This document shows positions 38,364-47,545 of a stretch of DNA of 64,000 nucleotides, piece by piece (within the stretch, counting starts at the first letter, position 1; each line of letters begins with the position of its first letter). A program made the translations under genes and the position numbers. Under the pieces are notes generated by a model. That model saw nothing but the letters and a program-made list of their open reading frames with translations, was not told the DNA's origin and did not search any database. The stretch comes from Campylobacter jejuni (lineage in GTDB: Bacteria; Campylobacterota; Campylobacteria; Campylobacterales; Campylobacteraceae), in assembly GCF_001457695.1 (NCBI RefSeq), contig NZ_LN831025.1, positions 558,001-622,000 on the forward strand. The letters are read 5' to 3'.

Positions 38364-38806
38364 TTTTATTGTTAGCTTGTGTAAGTGTAACTTGGGCAAC
38401 TCAAATTGAAGTAAAAGCTTTAAATTTTTACTCAGATGAAAATAAGGGTGAAAGTATTCTTAGTGGAAATGTAGAAGTAATTAGAGGTGATGATATTTTA
38501 AATTCTGAAAAATTGATTATTTATACGGATAAAAATCGCAAACCTATTCGTTATGAAGCAATGCAAAATGCTAGGTTTAAGATTGTTTTAAAAGGTAAAA
38601 CTTATAAAGGTAGTGGAGATAAATTTATTTATAATGTTATTAAAGATACTTACGAGATTAATGGTCATGCTTATATAAATGAGCTTGGAAGCAATCAAAA
38701 ACTTTTTGGTGATAAAATAATAGTCGATAGAAAAGCTAATATTTATCGAGTGGAGAGTAAGGATCAAAAACCTGCTCGTTTTGTATTTGACCTTAAAGAC
38801 AAATGA
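38345..38806 (+). CDS. lptA: LptA-like periplasmic LPS/LOS bridge protein
   Basis: A 153-residue secreted protein with a signal peptide (about 1-18, VTWA/TQ) and an OstA/LptA beta-jellyroll (SGNVEVIRGDDILNSEKLIIY). The start is GTG at 38345, seven bases after AAGGAG, and inside lptC. It carries lipid A-linked sugar across the periplasm. lptB is encoded far away at 53834. Confidence 0.86.
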   Translation: MVARQIILLLACVSVTWATQIEVKALNFYSDENKGESILSGNVEVIRGDDILNSEKLIIYTDKNRKPIRYEAMQNARFKIVLKGKTYKGSGDKFIYNVIKDTYEINGHAYINELGSNQKLFGDKIIVDRKANIYRVESKDQKPARFVFDLKDK

Positions 38807-39399
38807 TAATTAGTGCTAAATTTATCACTTCTTTAGTGAAATTTGATGAGAATTTGAGCTCAAATTTTAGTGAAGTAGCATTTTTGGGGCGTTCTAATGT
38901 CGGAAAAAGTTCTTTAATCAATTCTTTGTGTAAACAAAAAAATTTAGCCAAAAGTTCGGCAACTCCTGGAAAAACTCAGCTTATAAATTTTTTCGAAGTA
39001 ATTTGCAAAAGAAATGAAGAAAAATTTAATATCAATTTTATCGATTTGCCAGGGTTTGGTTATGCAAAGGTTTCTAAAAATTTAAAAGAAATATGGAATC
39101 AAAACTTAGATGAATTTTTAAAATTAAGAACCTCGATAAAGTTATTTATACATTTAATCGACTCAAGACATACTCATTTAGAGATCGATGTAAATTTAAA
39201 TGACTATTTGAAAAGATTTTTACGACCTGATCAAAAAATTTTAAAAGTTTTTACCAAATGCGATAAATTAAATCAAAGTGAAAAAGCTAAGTTAAAAAAT
39301 GAATTTAAAGACTCTATTTTAGTTTCAAATTTGAATAAATTTGGCCTTGATTCTTTAGAAGATATTATTATCAATCAAACTTTAGGTCTTGATAAATGA
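38803..39399 (+). CDS. engB: YihA/EngB ribosome-biogenesis GTPase
   Basis: A 198-residue GTPase with G1 GRSNVGKSS, G2 Thr in SATPGKTQ, G3 DLPGFGYAK, and G4 FTKCDK. It assists 50S subunit assembly. ATG overlaps lptA by four bases, and its stop overlaps the next gene by four. Confidence 0.94.
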   Translation: MIISAKFITSLVKFDENLSSNFSEVAFLGRSNVGKSSLINSLCKQKNLAKSSATPGKTQLINFFEVICKRNEEKFNINFIDLPGFGYAKVSKNLKEIWNQNLDEFLKLRTSIKLFIHLIDSRHTHLEIDVNLNDYLKRFLRPDQKILKVFTKCDKLNQSEKAKLKNEFKDSILVSNLNKFGLDSLEDIIINQTLGLDK

Positions 39400-39890
39400 G
39401 AAGAAATTTAAGTGCTTATAAAGCAAAATTTAATGGAGCTTATGTCTTTTTAGGATTTTTTTTTCTAATTTATCAGATTCTTGGTTCGACTTTTGTATAT
39501 ACCCCGTTACTTTATGGGATTTTTTTCTGTTATATGTTTTGCTTACTAGAAGAGAGAGAAAGAACTTTTTCAAAGCTTGATTTTAGATGGTATTTTTCTT
39601 TATTTTTTTTATTTTTTACTGATATAACTTATAATTTTTTTATTTTTTCATCTTGGTTGGCATTTTTTATTTTTTATTATCTTTGTGCAGATTGGATTAA
39701 GACAAATTTAAAAATTGGTAAATTTATCCCTGTTGTTTTTGTGCTTTGTGCTTACGGCATTATTTTGTTTTTGGATATGATATTGTCTTATATTGGAGAT
39801 GAAAAAATTAAAATTTTAGGATGGGCGTATATTGTTTCAGTTTTTATAGAATGTTGTTTAGCTTATGTGTTTTTTAAAGGTAAAATTTAA
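39396..39890 (+). CDS. Integral membrane protein in the MreD position
   Basis: A 164-residue, very hydrophobic protein with about five membrane segments, rich in Phe and Tyr, with no conserved motif I can name. It directly precedes PBP2 with no gap, the place of mreD in rod-shape operons, and has the expected size (mreD about 160 residues). An MreD role is inferred from size, topology and context only. Confidence 0.6.
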   Translation: MRRNLSAYKAKFNGAYVFLGFFFLIYQILGSTFVYTPLLYGIFFCYMFCLLEERERTFSKLDFRWYFSLFFLFFTDITYNFFIFSSWLAFFIFYYLCADWIKTNLKIGKFIPVVFVLCAYGIILFLDMILSYIGDEKIKILGWAYIVSVFIECCLAYVFFKGKI

Positions 39891-41696
39891 ATGAGAATGC
39901 GTTTAGTTGTTGGATTTATACTATTGTTTTTTATATTTTTATTAAGTCGTGTGTATTATTTGAGTATAAAATCAAATGTATATTATGAAGAACTTGCCAA
40001 ACAAAATGCCATAAAAACCGAATTTTTAGCACCTGTTAGGGGTCAAATTACAGATAGAAATGGAACTTTATTGGCTATTAATGATTTGGGTTTTAGTATT
40101 TCTATTAAACCTTATTTAAGTATTAAAAAGTCAAATAAAGGAATTTTGGATAAAGAATTATCTGAACTTACAAATTTATTTCCCGATTTAAATGCTAGTA
40201 AATTAGCAGAAATTTATAAGAGAAATGATTCTTACTATAATCAAGATTTTATTAAAGTTGTAGATTTTATACCCTACGATGAGATTATTCCGCATTATTC
40301 AGAGTTAAATCTTAATAAAACAATAAAAATAGATCCTGTTGTAAAAAGAAAATATCCTTTTGGAAAATTAGCTTCGCATATTATTGGGTATGTAGGTAAG
40401 GCAAATTTGCAAGATGTTCAAGAAAATGAAATAGCAAAACTTTCTAACTATACGGGAAAAAGCGGTATAGAACGCTATTATAATGATATTTTACAAGGAG
40501 AAAAAGGAACTAGAGTTTATAAGGTTAATGCCTTAAATCAAGAAGTAGAACAGCTTTCTTACACTCCTGCTAAGTCTAATGATATAGAACTTACGATAGA
40601 TATAGAGCTTCAGTCTTATTTAACTTCATTGTTTGAAGGGAATGCTGGGGCTGCTATAATTATGAATGTAAATGATGGATCTATTTTAGCTGCAGGGAGT
40701 TTCCCTGAATATGATCTTAATCCTTTTGTAACAGGGATTTCTTTTAAGGATTGGGATGAGCTTTCAAATAGTCTTGATCATCCTTTTACAAATAAACTTA
40801 TAAATGGATATTATCCTCCAGGTTCTGTTGTAAAAATGGGAGTAGGGCTTTCTTTTTTAAATTCTAAAAATATTAGCCCATCGACTCAATATGTTTGCAA
40901 TGGAAGCATTGAGCTTGGAGGCAGGTTTTTTAGATGTTGGAATCGATCAGGCCATGGACCTGTGGATTTAAAACATGCGATAAAATATAGTTGTGATGTT
41001 TATTTTTATAATGGCAGTTTGCAAGTTGGAATCGATCAAATAAGTGAAACTTTATCTCGCATTGGCTTTGGAGCGAAAACAGGGGTAGATTTACCTAGTG
41101 AATTTGTAGGGACTTTACCAAGCAAAGAATGGAAGATGCAAAGATATAGACAATCTTGGTTTCAAGGTGATACTTTAAATACAGCCATAGGTCAAGGTAA
41201 TTTTCTTGCAACACCTATGCAAATTGCTAGATATACAGCTCAAATCGCAAAAGGTGGAGAGGTTATACCTCATTTTTTAAAAAGCATAGAAAATAATAAT
41301 ACAACCATAGAAAATCAAATGGATGAAAATAAAAAAGAAATTTTTACTTTGTTTGAAAAGAGTCAATTGTCTTATATAAGAGATGCAATGTATGCCGTTG
41401 CCAATGAGCAAGGAGGAACCTCTTATCGTTATTTGCATAATCTTGATGTGAAAGTTGCAGCAAAAACAGGAACCGCTCAGGTTGTGGGATTTTCACAAAC
41501 AGATAAAAATAGAGTCGATGAAAAACAATTTGAGTATTATACTAGATCTCATGCGTGGCTTACTTCTTATGCTCCTTATTCTAAGCCAAAATATGTAGTT
41601 ACCGTTCTTTTGGAGCATGGTGGGAGAAATATTACTTCAGGGGCAACTGTAGCTAAAATTTATCAAAAAATGATTGATCTTGGATATTTTAAATAA
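39891..41696 (+). CDS. mrdA: Penicillin-binding protein 2 (elongasome transpeptidase)
   Basis: A 601-residue class B PBP with an N-terminal anchor (about 5-25), a dimerisation/pedestal domain (GQITDRNGT, KRKYPFGKLASHIIGY) and a transpeptidase domain with the three motifs SVVK (in PPGSVVKMG), SCD (in KYSCDVYFY) and KTGT. It crosslinks peptidoglycan during lateral growth. Sequons DRNGT (N57) and DLNAS (N101) lie in the periplasmic part. It follows the MreD-like gene immediately and ends the plus-strand envelope run. Confidence 0.92.
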   Translation: MRMRLVVGFILLFFIFLLSRVYYLSIKSNVYYEELAKQNAIKTEFLAPVRGQITDRNGTLLAINDLGFSISIKPYLSIKKSNKGILDKELSELTNLFPDLNASKLAEIYKRNDSYYNQDFIKVVDFIPYDEIIPHYSELNLNKTIKIDPVVKRKYPFGKLASHIIGYVGKANLQDVQENEIAKLSNYTGKSGIERYYNDILQGEKGTRVYKVNALNQEVEQLSYTPAKSNDIELTIDIELQSYLTSLFEGNAGAAIIMNVNDGSILAAGSFPEYDLNPFVTGISFKDWDELSNSLDHPFTNKLINGYYPPGSVVKMGVGLSFLNSKNISPSTQYVCNGSIELGGRFFRCWNRSGHGPVDLKHAIKYSCDVYFYNGSLQVGIDQISETLSRIGFGAKTGVDLPSEFVGTLPSKEWKMQRYRQSWFQGDTLNTAIGQGNFLATPMQIARYTAQIAKGGEVIPHFLKSIENNNTTIENQMDENKKEIFTLFEKSQLSYIRDAMYAVANEQGGTSYRYLHNLDVKVAAKTGTAQVVGFSQTDKNRVDEKQFEYYTRSHAWLTSYAPYSKPKYVVTVLLEHGGRNITSGATVAKIYQKMIDLGYFK

Positions 41697-41754
41697 TTTT
41701 TAGTTGTAAATTGAGTTTTTCAAAAAAAACTTTTTTAGCAATTGGTTTAAAAAT

Positions 41755-41787
41755 CTTGTATTAAACAAATTATAAGTTTAATACAAG
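41755..41787 (-). terminator. Perfect 12-bp hairpin between PBP2 and aminopeptidase P
   Basis: Arms 41755-41766 (CTTGTATTAAAC) and 41776-41787 are exactly complementary, with a 9-base loop. On the minus strand it is followed by ATTTTT. It lies in the 120-base gap between convergent genes and probably ends the transporter-peptidase transcript; it may also act on the plus strand. Confidence 0.6.
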
Positions 41788-41816
41788 GAAAATTTATCTA
41801 TGTTAACAAAAGTATC

Positions 41817-43607
41817 TTAAAAGATGGCTTTTGTTCTTTTTTCAAGCCAAACTAGAGCTTTTGGATAATCACCTAGCTTAGGAGAAAGTTTTTCAAATAC
41901 TTCTTTGTGATAATTGTTTAACCATTCTTTTTCTTTTTCATCTAACATTTTTGTATCAATACAAGATATTTCAAAAGGACAAAGAGTAACAGGTTTAAAG
42001 TATAAAAACTCTCCAAAATCTTTATTTTTAGGATTTTCTACTTTGGTATGAATAACTAAATTTTCAAGTCTTATGCCCCATTTACCTACTTTATAAATAC
42101 CTGGCTCTATGGAGGTTAGCATACCTTCTTTGGCTTTTGTTTTTTCAAGCACAGGGGATAGATAAGATAAAACTTGTGGACCTTCATGGACATTTAAAAA
42201 ATATCCCACGCCATGTCCTGTGCCGTGTATATAGTCAATTTGTTCTTTCCATAAAGGTGCGCGTGTGATTGCATCAAGTAAGGGCATAGCTATATCTTTT
42301 GGAAAAATTGCACTGGAAATGGCAATATGTGCTTTTAAAACCAAGGTATAGTCATGAATTTGTTCTGCATTAGCCTTTCCTATTGGTACAACGCGTGTAA
42401 TATCTGTTGTGCCGTTTTTATATTGTCCACCAGAATCAATAAGTAAAAGCCCATCTTTTTTAAGATAAGCAAAACTCTCTTTTGTGGCTTTATAATGTGG
42501 ATATGCTGCGTTTTCGTTAAAACCTGCTATAGTGGCAAAACTATCACTTATGTAGTACTTGCTTTGTGCTCTAAATTCGCTTACTTTAGCATCTATGTCT
42601 AATTCGCTTATTAATTTTTTATTTTCTATTGCTTCTTCAAGCCATGCAAAAAATTTACATAAAGCCACTCCATCTTCTATCATAGCATCTTGTATATGCG
42701 CTATTTCTTTTGTATTTTTAGCTGCTTTTAAGTGAGTGCTTAGATTAATTTCTTGAATGATTTTTACGCTTTTATCTAAAGAATTTATGAGTAAAGCGGT
42801 CATTTTTGAAGGTTCAATAAGCAAATTTGTATTTGCAAGTTTTTCAAGCTCCATGATGATTTCATCATAATTTTTAAGCCAAAACCCATCTAAATTTAAT
42901 TTTTTTTCAAGTTCTGAATTTACTTTTTTCTGATCAACAAAAAGCAAGGCTTTGTCTTCCAAGATTAGCAAATGACTTAAAAATACAGGATTATAATTTA
43001 CATCATTCCCTCTTAAATTTGTAAGCCAAGCTATATCATCAAGGCTGGAGATTAAATGAGAGGTAACATTTAAATTTTTCATTTTTTGACGCACTAATGC
43101 TAATTTTTCTTTTCTTGAGTAAGAGCAGTATTCTAGTTCGTGTTCATAAATTTTTTCTTGTGGTAAAGTGGGACGATCTTTCCAAAGTGGACTTATCAAA
43201 TCTATATGTTTTAAATTTGCCTTGCAATTAATCTTTAAATCTTTTTGCAAAGATAAAGGTAAAAGTGCAAAATCGATGCCTAAAATTTGATCTTCGCTTA
43301 AATTTTTTTCCAACCATTTGGTAAAAGTATTTTTAGCATCTTGCTTTTGTAAAAGTATGCCACTACCTTCTAATTCCTTTTGTGCTTGAAGCCAATATCT
43401 TCCATCTACCCACAAAAAGCCCTCTTCTTGTGTGATAAGAACTGTTCCAACAGAACCCTTAAAGCCACTGATAAAGACTCTGTTTTTGTAATATTCTGGT
43501 AAATATTCGCTCAAATGCGGATCCGCGCTTAAGATGAGATAGGCGTCAATATTATTTTCTTTCATTAATCTTCTAAGTTCTAATACTCTTTGTTTGTAAA
43601 TACTCAT
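41817..43607 (-). CDS. pepP: Xaa-Pro aminopeptidase (M24 family, aminopeptidase P)
   Basis: A 596-residue enzyme of the long aminopeptidase P type: two creatinase-like N-terminal domains (about 1-290) and a C-terminal pita-bread M24 domain. Metal ligands are seen in LIDSGGQYKNGTTDITR, HGTGHGVGYFLNVHEGP, SIEPGIY and IRLENL. It removes N-terminal residues ahead of proline. Its ATG lies 15 bases after the POT transporter stop, so import and hydrolysis of Pro-containing peptides are probably one operon. Confidence 0.92.
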   Translation of the reverse strand: MSIYKQRVLELRRLMKENNIDAYLILSADPHLSEYLPEYYKNRVFISGFKGSVGTVLITQEEGFLWVDGRYWLQAQKELEGSGILLQKQDAKNTFTKWLEKNLSEDQILGIDFALLPLSLQKDLKINCKANLKHIDLISPLWKDRPTLPQEKIYEHELEYCSYSRKEKLALVRQKMKNLNVTSHLISSLDDIAWLTNLRGNDVNYNPVFLSHLLILEDKALLFVDQKKVNSELEKKLNLDGFWLKNYDEIIMELEKLANTNLLIEPSKMTALLINSLDKSVKIIQEINLSTHLKAAKNTKEIAHIQDAMIEDGVALCKFFAWLEEAIENKKLISELDIDAKVSEFRAQSKYYISDSFATIAGFNENAAYPHYKATKESFAYLKKDGLLLIDSGGQYKNGTTDITRVVPIGKANAEQIHDYTLVLKAHIAISSAIFPKDIAMPLLDAITRAPLWKEQIDYIHGTGHGVGYFLNVHEGPQVLSYLSPVLEKTKAKEGMLTSIEPGIYKVGKWGIRLENLVIHTKVENPKNKDFGEFLYFKPVTLCPFEISCIDTKMLDEKEKEWLNNYHKEVFEKLSPKLGDYPKALVWLEKRTKAIF

Positions 43608-43622
43608 ATTTTCTCCTTAATA

Positions 43623-45176
43623 TTAATTTTTTAGTATTTTATTGATAGGTTTTTTGAGTATAAGTAAAATTATAACAGCACCAAGTAATATCCACATACA
43701 TTGGTAAAATAAATTTGGCAAATAAGCTATATTTTCTTCACTTGCTTTACCACCTATGAATCCAGCTAAAGCATTGCCTAATGCACTTGCTACAAACCAA
43801 AGTCCCATGACTTGAGATTTAATTAAATTAGGTGCAATTTTTGTCATTATAGAAAGTCCCACAGGGGAAAGACAAAGCTCTCCTAAAACCATAAGCAAAA
43901 AGCTACTGACAAGCCACCAAGGTGAAACTAAAATAATTTGTGATGAATTTTCTAAATTTTCTCTTAATGTATTAGCATCGCCATTTAAACTAATTGCATG
44001 ATTTGAAGCTAAAGCCATTATTAAAAATGCCAAAGCTGCACCCAAAAGTCCTAATGCAAATTTAATAATAGATGAAATTTCTTTATTATTTTTGGCACAT
44101 ATAGTCCATATAAAAGCACTAAAAGGTGCAAAAAGTATAACAAATAAACCTCCAAGAGATTGAAACCATATTGTAGGAATTTCATAATTTAATATGGTTT
44201 TATCTGTTAATTTTTCTGCAAAAAAATTAAAAGAAGTGTATTGTTGCTCATATACTGACCAAAATAACGCAGCCGCTAAAAATAAAACAATAAAAATAAT
44301 TAAATTTCTTTTTTCTTCTATTTTTAAAGAAGTAAAAGCGAAAAGATATAAAAAATAAATTCCAGCACAAGCTAAGATAGTTAGAATAATATTTTTATTA
44401 ATAACTTGTGCATCTAATTTTATAAAACCACCAAGGATTAAAAATATTGCTCCAAGCAAAACAATACCTGATACAATGATGATGTAAAATGCGTTTTTGC
44501 TTTTTTTGCTTGGTCTATCCCAAGTAGAGTCTATGCCAACTTTTTCATCAAATTCTTTTAAATCAGGCATAGTTTTTAGGTAGAAAATAATTACCGCTAA
44601 AAGCATACCAATCCCACCTGCACCAAAACCAAAATGCCATCCGTATTCTTTTTGTAAAAAGCCGCAAATTAAAGGAGCTACAAAAGCACCAAAATTAAAG
44701 CACATATAAAAAAGAGTAAAACCAGAGTCACGCCTTGCATCATTTTTTTTATAAAGCATTCCAACCATTACAGAAGCACAAGTTTTAAAAAGTCCTGTAC
44801 CTATAACCAAAAAAACCATACCAACAAAAATCATTTTATTGTTAAAATAAGAAAAGGCTATGCACAAATGTCCAAATGCTATAGTTAAAGCACCTAGTAA
44901 AATTGCTCTTTTTTGTCCTAAGTAATTGTCCGCAAGCCATCCACCTGGCAAAGCAGCAAGATATAAACAACTTGCAAAAATTCCCATAATTGCACTTGCT
45001 TCTTCAGGTTTTAAGTTCATTCCACTTTTTTCAAAACTTGCTATCATAAAAAGGTAAAGCAAGGGACGAATTCCGTAAAAAGAAAATCTTTCCCAAAGCT
45101 CAGTAAGTGAAAGAGATAAAAGTGGTTTTGGATGTCCAAAAAATGAAGTATCTAAATTTTTTACATTTTTACTCAA
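43623..45176 (-). CDS. POT-family proton-dependent di/tripeptide transporter
   Basis: A 517-residue permease with about 14 membrane segments. Family motifs are ELWERFSFYGIRPLL (helix 1), GGWLADNYLGQKRAI (loop 2-3), VIGTGLFKTCASVMVG and FTLFYMCFNFGAF (the FYxxINxG motif), and GELCLSPVGLSIMTK. It imports small peptides, a main carbon and nitrogen source for Campylobacter. The start is TTG at 45176 with AAGGA six bases upstream; a TATAAT -10 lies at 45212-45207. An upstream tandem copy is decayed. Confidence 0.93.
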   Translation of the reverse strand: MSKNVKNLDTSFFGHPKPLLSLSLTELWERFSFYGIRPLLYLFMIASFEKSGMNLKPEEASAIMGIFASCLYLAALPGGWLADNYLGQKRAILLGALTIAFGHLCIAFSYFNNKMIFVGMVFLVIGTGLFKTCASVMVGMLYKKNDARRDSGFTLFYMCFNFGAFVAPLICGFLQKEYGWHFGFGAGGIGMLLAVIIFYLKTMPDLKEFDEKVGIDSTWDRPSKKSKNAFYIIIVSGIVLLGAIFLILGGFIKLDAQVINKNIILTILACAGIYFLYLFAFTSLKIEEKRNLIIFIVLFLAAALFWSVYEQQYTSFNFFAEKLTDKTILNYEIPTIWFQSLGGLFVILFAPFSAFIWTICAKNNKEISSIIKFALGLLGAALAFLIMALASNHAISLNGDANTLRENLENSSQIILVSPWWLVSSFLLMVLGELCLSPVGLSIMTKIAPNLIKSQVMGLWFVASALGNALAGFIGGKASEENIAYLPNLFYQCMWILLGAVIILLILKKPINKILKN

Positions 45177-45206
45177 TTTATATCCTTTGTGTATTTTTAT
45201 TTATAA

Positions 45207-45212
45207 ATTATA
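45207..45212 (-). promoter_or_regulatory. Promoter -10 for the intact POT transporter gene
   Basis: TATAAT on the minus strand, giving a start near 45200 and a leader of about 24 bases carrying AAGGA. The 199-base gap it lies in shows no other feature apart from AT-rich sequence. Confidence 0.5.
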
Positions 45213-45375
45213 GACAAGAAATTAAAAAATATGTATAACTTTGTAATATTTTTAAATGATTTATATCATAATGTTACTTTTTTGCAAATATAAAAAAAAG
45301 AAATATTAAGATCAATTTTCAACTTTGGTGTATTTTGTATTTTAAGTTTAGTTAGATAATTGCTTATTTTTTTTG

Positions 45376-46868
45376 TTAAGATGGTTTTTTAGCAATAAAA
45401 AGCAAAAGTGCTACAACAAAAAGCATCCACATGCATTGTCCAAAAATATTAGGAAGTTGATCGATGTTTTTAATATTGACATTTCCTCCTATAAGTCCTG
45501 CAACAAAATTTCCAAGCGCACTTGCTACAAACCAAAGTCCCATGATTTGATTTTTGATTAAATCAGGGGCAACCTTAGCCATTATAGAGAGTCCAATAGG
45601 AGACACGCATAATTCCCCAAGTGTTAAAAAGAATATACTTATGATAATCCAAGCCATGGATATTGGCAAACCATTGTTGTTTATTAGATTTTGTGAAGCA
45701 AAGGTCATCATCATAAAACCAATACCGGCAAATAATATTCCTAAAGTAAATTTTCCAATGGAAGAAAAATATATATTTTTTTTCTCTAAAAATATCCAAA
45801 TATAACTTGCTATAGGAGCAAGTATGATGATAAAAATTGGATTAAAAGATTGAAACCAGTTTGTTAGAATTTTCCAATCAAAAATATTTCTATTTGTAAA
45901 ATCTTGCGCAAAAAGATTATAAGCAGTAGGTTTTTGTTCAAAAGCACTCCAAAAAAAAGTGGCTGCAAAGAATAAAACAATTAAAATTGTTAATTGCTGT
46001 TTTTCTCTTTTATTTAAAGCTTTAAAAACAAAAAGATATATGAAATAAATTACCAAACATAGTAAAATTACAATTAGAAGTTTTTTTGATAGTATTATAT
46101 GGGATTAATATTTACAAGATTAATAAACATTAGAAAAAATCCAATAATACTTAACAAGCTTATACTTAGTATAAGAGTTAAATTTTTTACTTTTTTAAAT
46201 GGTTATTCCCAGTTTTGCTTTAAGGTTCAATTTTTATGAAATTCTTCAAGCTCAAGGGCAGCTTTAAAATATAAAATAAGCAAAGAGATTAGCATACCTA
46301 AACCTCCTATGACAAATCCTAAATGATAATTCCATTTTGCTTGAACAAAACCACATATAAGAGGAGCAATGAATGCTCCAATGTTAATTCCTATATAAAA
46401 AATCGTATAGCCAGTATCGCATCTTGTATCATTTTGTTTATACAACATTCCAACTGTTACAGAAGCGTTAGTTTTAAAAAATCCAGTACCAATAACGATA
46501 AAAGTAAGCCCTAGGAAAAACATAGGTGTGCTTAAAATAGATAAGGCTATGCTAATATGTCCTAAAGCTATAATAAAAGAACCTAAAAATAAAGCCTTTT
46601 TTTGCCCTAAATAATTATCAGTAATCCAGCCTCCAGGAAGTGCTGCTAAATACAAGCATCCTGCAAAAATGCCATAAATTGCCGAGGCGTATTCAGTGCT
46701 TATTCCAAGTCTACCTTTGCTTATGGTTGTTGCCATGAAAAGCACAAGTAAAGATCGTATGCCATAAAAAGCAAATCTTTCCCAAAGTTCTACCATTGAT
46801 AAAGAGAATAAGGGCTTGCGATGACCTAGGAAATTTGTATCGAGTTTTTGTATTTCTTGTTTAGTCAC
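45376..46868 (-). pseudogene. Decayed POT-family peptide transporter (tandem copy)
   Basis: A second POT gene upstream of the intact copy, broken in the middle. The N-terminal half (46868-46227, GTG start) carries ELWERFAFYGIRSLL and GGWITDNYLGQKKAL. The C-terminal half (about 46056-45376) carries FQSFNPIFII and GELCVSPIGLSIMAK. Aligning the middle by eye with the intact copy, the first frame meets TGA at 46229-46227 and TAA at 46205-46203. Past both, the match continues (PFKKVKN against PSKKSKN). A one-base loss near 46100 then moves the match into the frame of the second half. Two stops plus a frameshift indicate long-standing decay, not phase variation. Confidence 0.88.
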
Positions 46869-46940
46869 TTCCCAATACCTTTCTTTTTTTTATGCTTAAA
46901 ATATTTTAACTAATAGTAATAGAAAAATAATTAAATTACA

Positions 46941-46981
46941 ATATTTTTAAATATTTTTTTTATAATAATATTTAAAAATAT
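46941..46981 (-). terminator. Perfect 15-bp AT-only inverted repeat
   Basis: Arms 46941-46955 and 46967-46981 (ATATTTTTAAATATT and its complement) surround an 11-base loop in a gap of almost pure A+T. It lies just beyond the stop of the PilO-like gene and can act as a terminator of that operon. Confidence 0.5.
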
Positions 46982-46996
46982 AATATTTTAATATTA

Positions 46997-47545
46997 TTAT
47001 AAATTAACAAATTTAAACATTAAATCAAGCTTTAATTTTAAACCCTGTGTATTGTATAGTTTTATTTTATCAATTTTTAAAGCTATAGGAAGATTTTCTA
47101 AATTTTGTATAAAATTGAGTAAGTCTTTAAAGTTGCCATTTAAACTTAGAAAAACATAATTATAGTGGATAAAATTTTTGTTTTCTTGGGAAAATTTTAT
47201 TTCATTAATGGTTAAATTTTTGGATAAATTATTGATTTTTTTATTGAAAAAATCTTTATCATAAAAAAATAAATGCAATTTTTCTTTATAGTATTTTAAT
47301 TTTTCTTCCTCTGTTTTTATCTGTTTTGTTAGCTTTGTCTCTATTTCTTTAAGATGTGAATTTTCTATTTTTGCTTCATTTAATGCAAGGTAATTATGTT
47401 CTACTAATGTTTTTTGAAAAATATCTTCCAAAAAGCGATCATGAATTTTAAAAGCTAAAAACAAAGCACAAAGGCAGATAAAAGAAATAAAAAGAAATTT
47501 TTCCCTAGGATTTAAATTTTGCAAAAATACTTCTATTTTATTCAT
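46997..47545 (-). CDS. PilO-like bitopic membrane protein
   Basis: A 182-residue protein with a short cytoplasmic N-terminus, one membrane helix (about 17-34), a coiled coil (about 45-95) and a small C-terminal domain. The C-terminal pattern (FLSLNGNFKDLLNFIQNLEN followed by LPIALKIDKIKL) resembles PilO/GspM proteins, where this strand-helix-strand forms a ferredoxin-like fold. It overlaps the gene before it by 8 bases. Together they look like the inner-membrane alignment pair of a type IV pilus or type II secretion machine. No ATPase or pilin is nearby. Identification by pattern only. Confidence 0.5.
   Translation of the reverse strand: MNKIEVFLQNLNPREKFLFISFICLCALFLAFKIHDRFLEDIFQKTLVEHNYLALNEAKIENSHLKEIETKLTKQIKTEEEKLKYYKEKLHLFFYDKDFFNKKINNLSKNLTINEIKFSQENKNFIHYNYVFLSLNGNFKDLLNFIQNLENLPIALKIDKIKLYNTQGLKLKLDLMFKFVNL

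Noticed and set aside
45376-46056. The 226-codon C-terminal POT ORF as an independent transporter gene
   Set aside because: It has only a TTG inside a membrane helix, no ribosome site, and aligns end to end with the second half of the neighbouring intact POT protein. It is part of the pseudogene.
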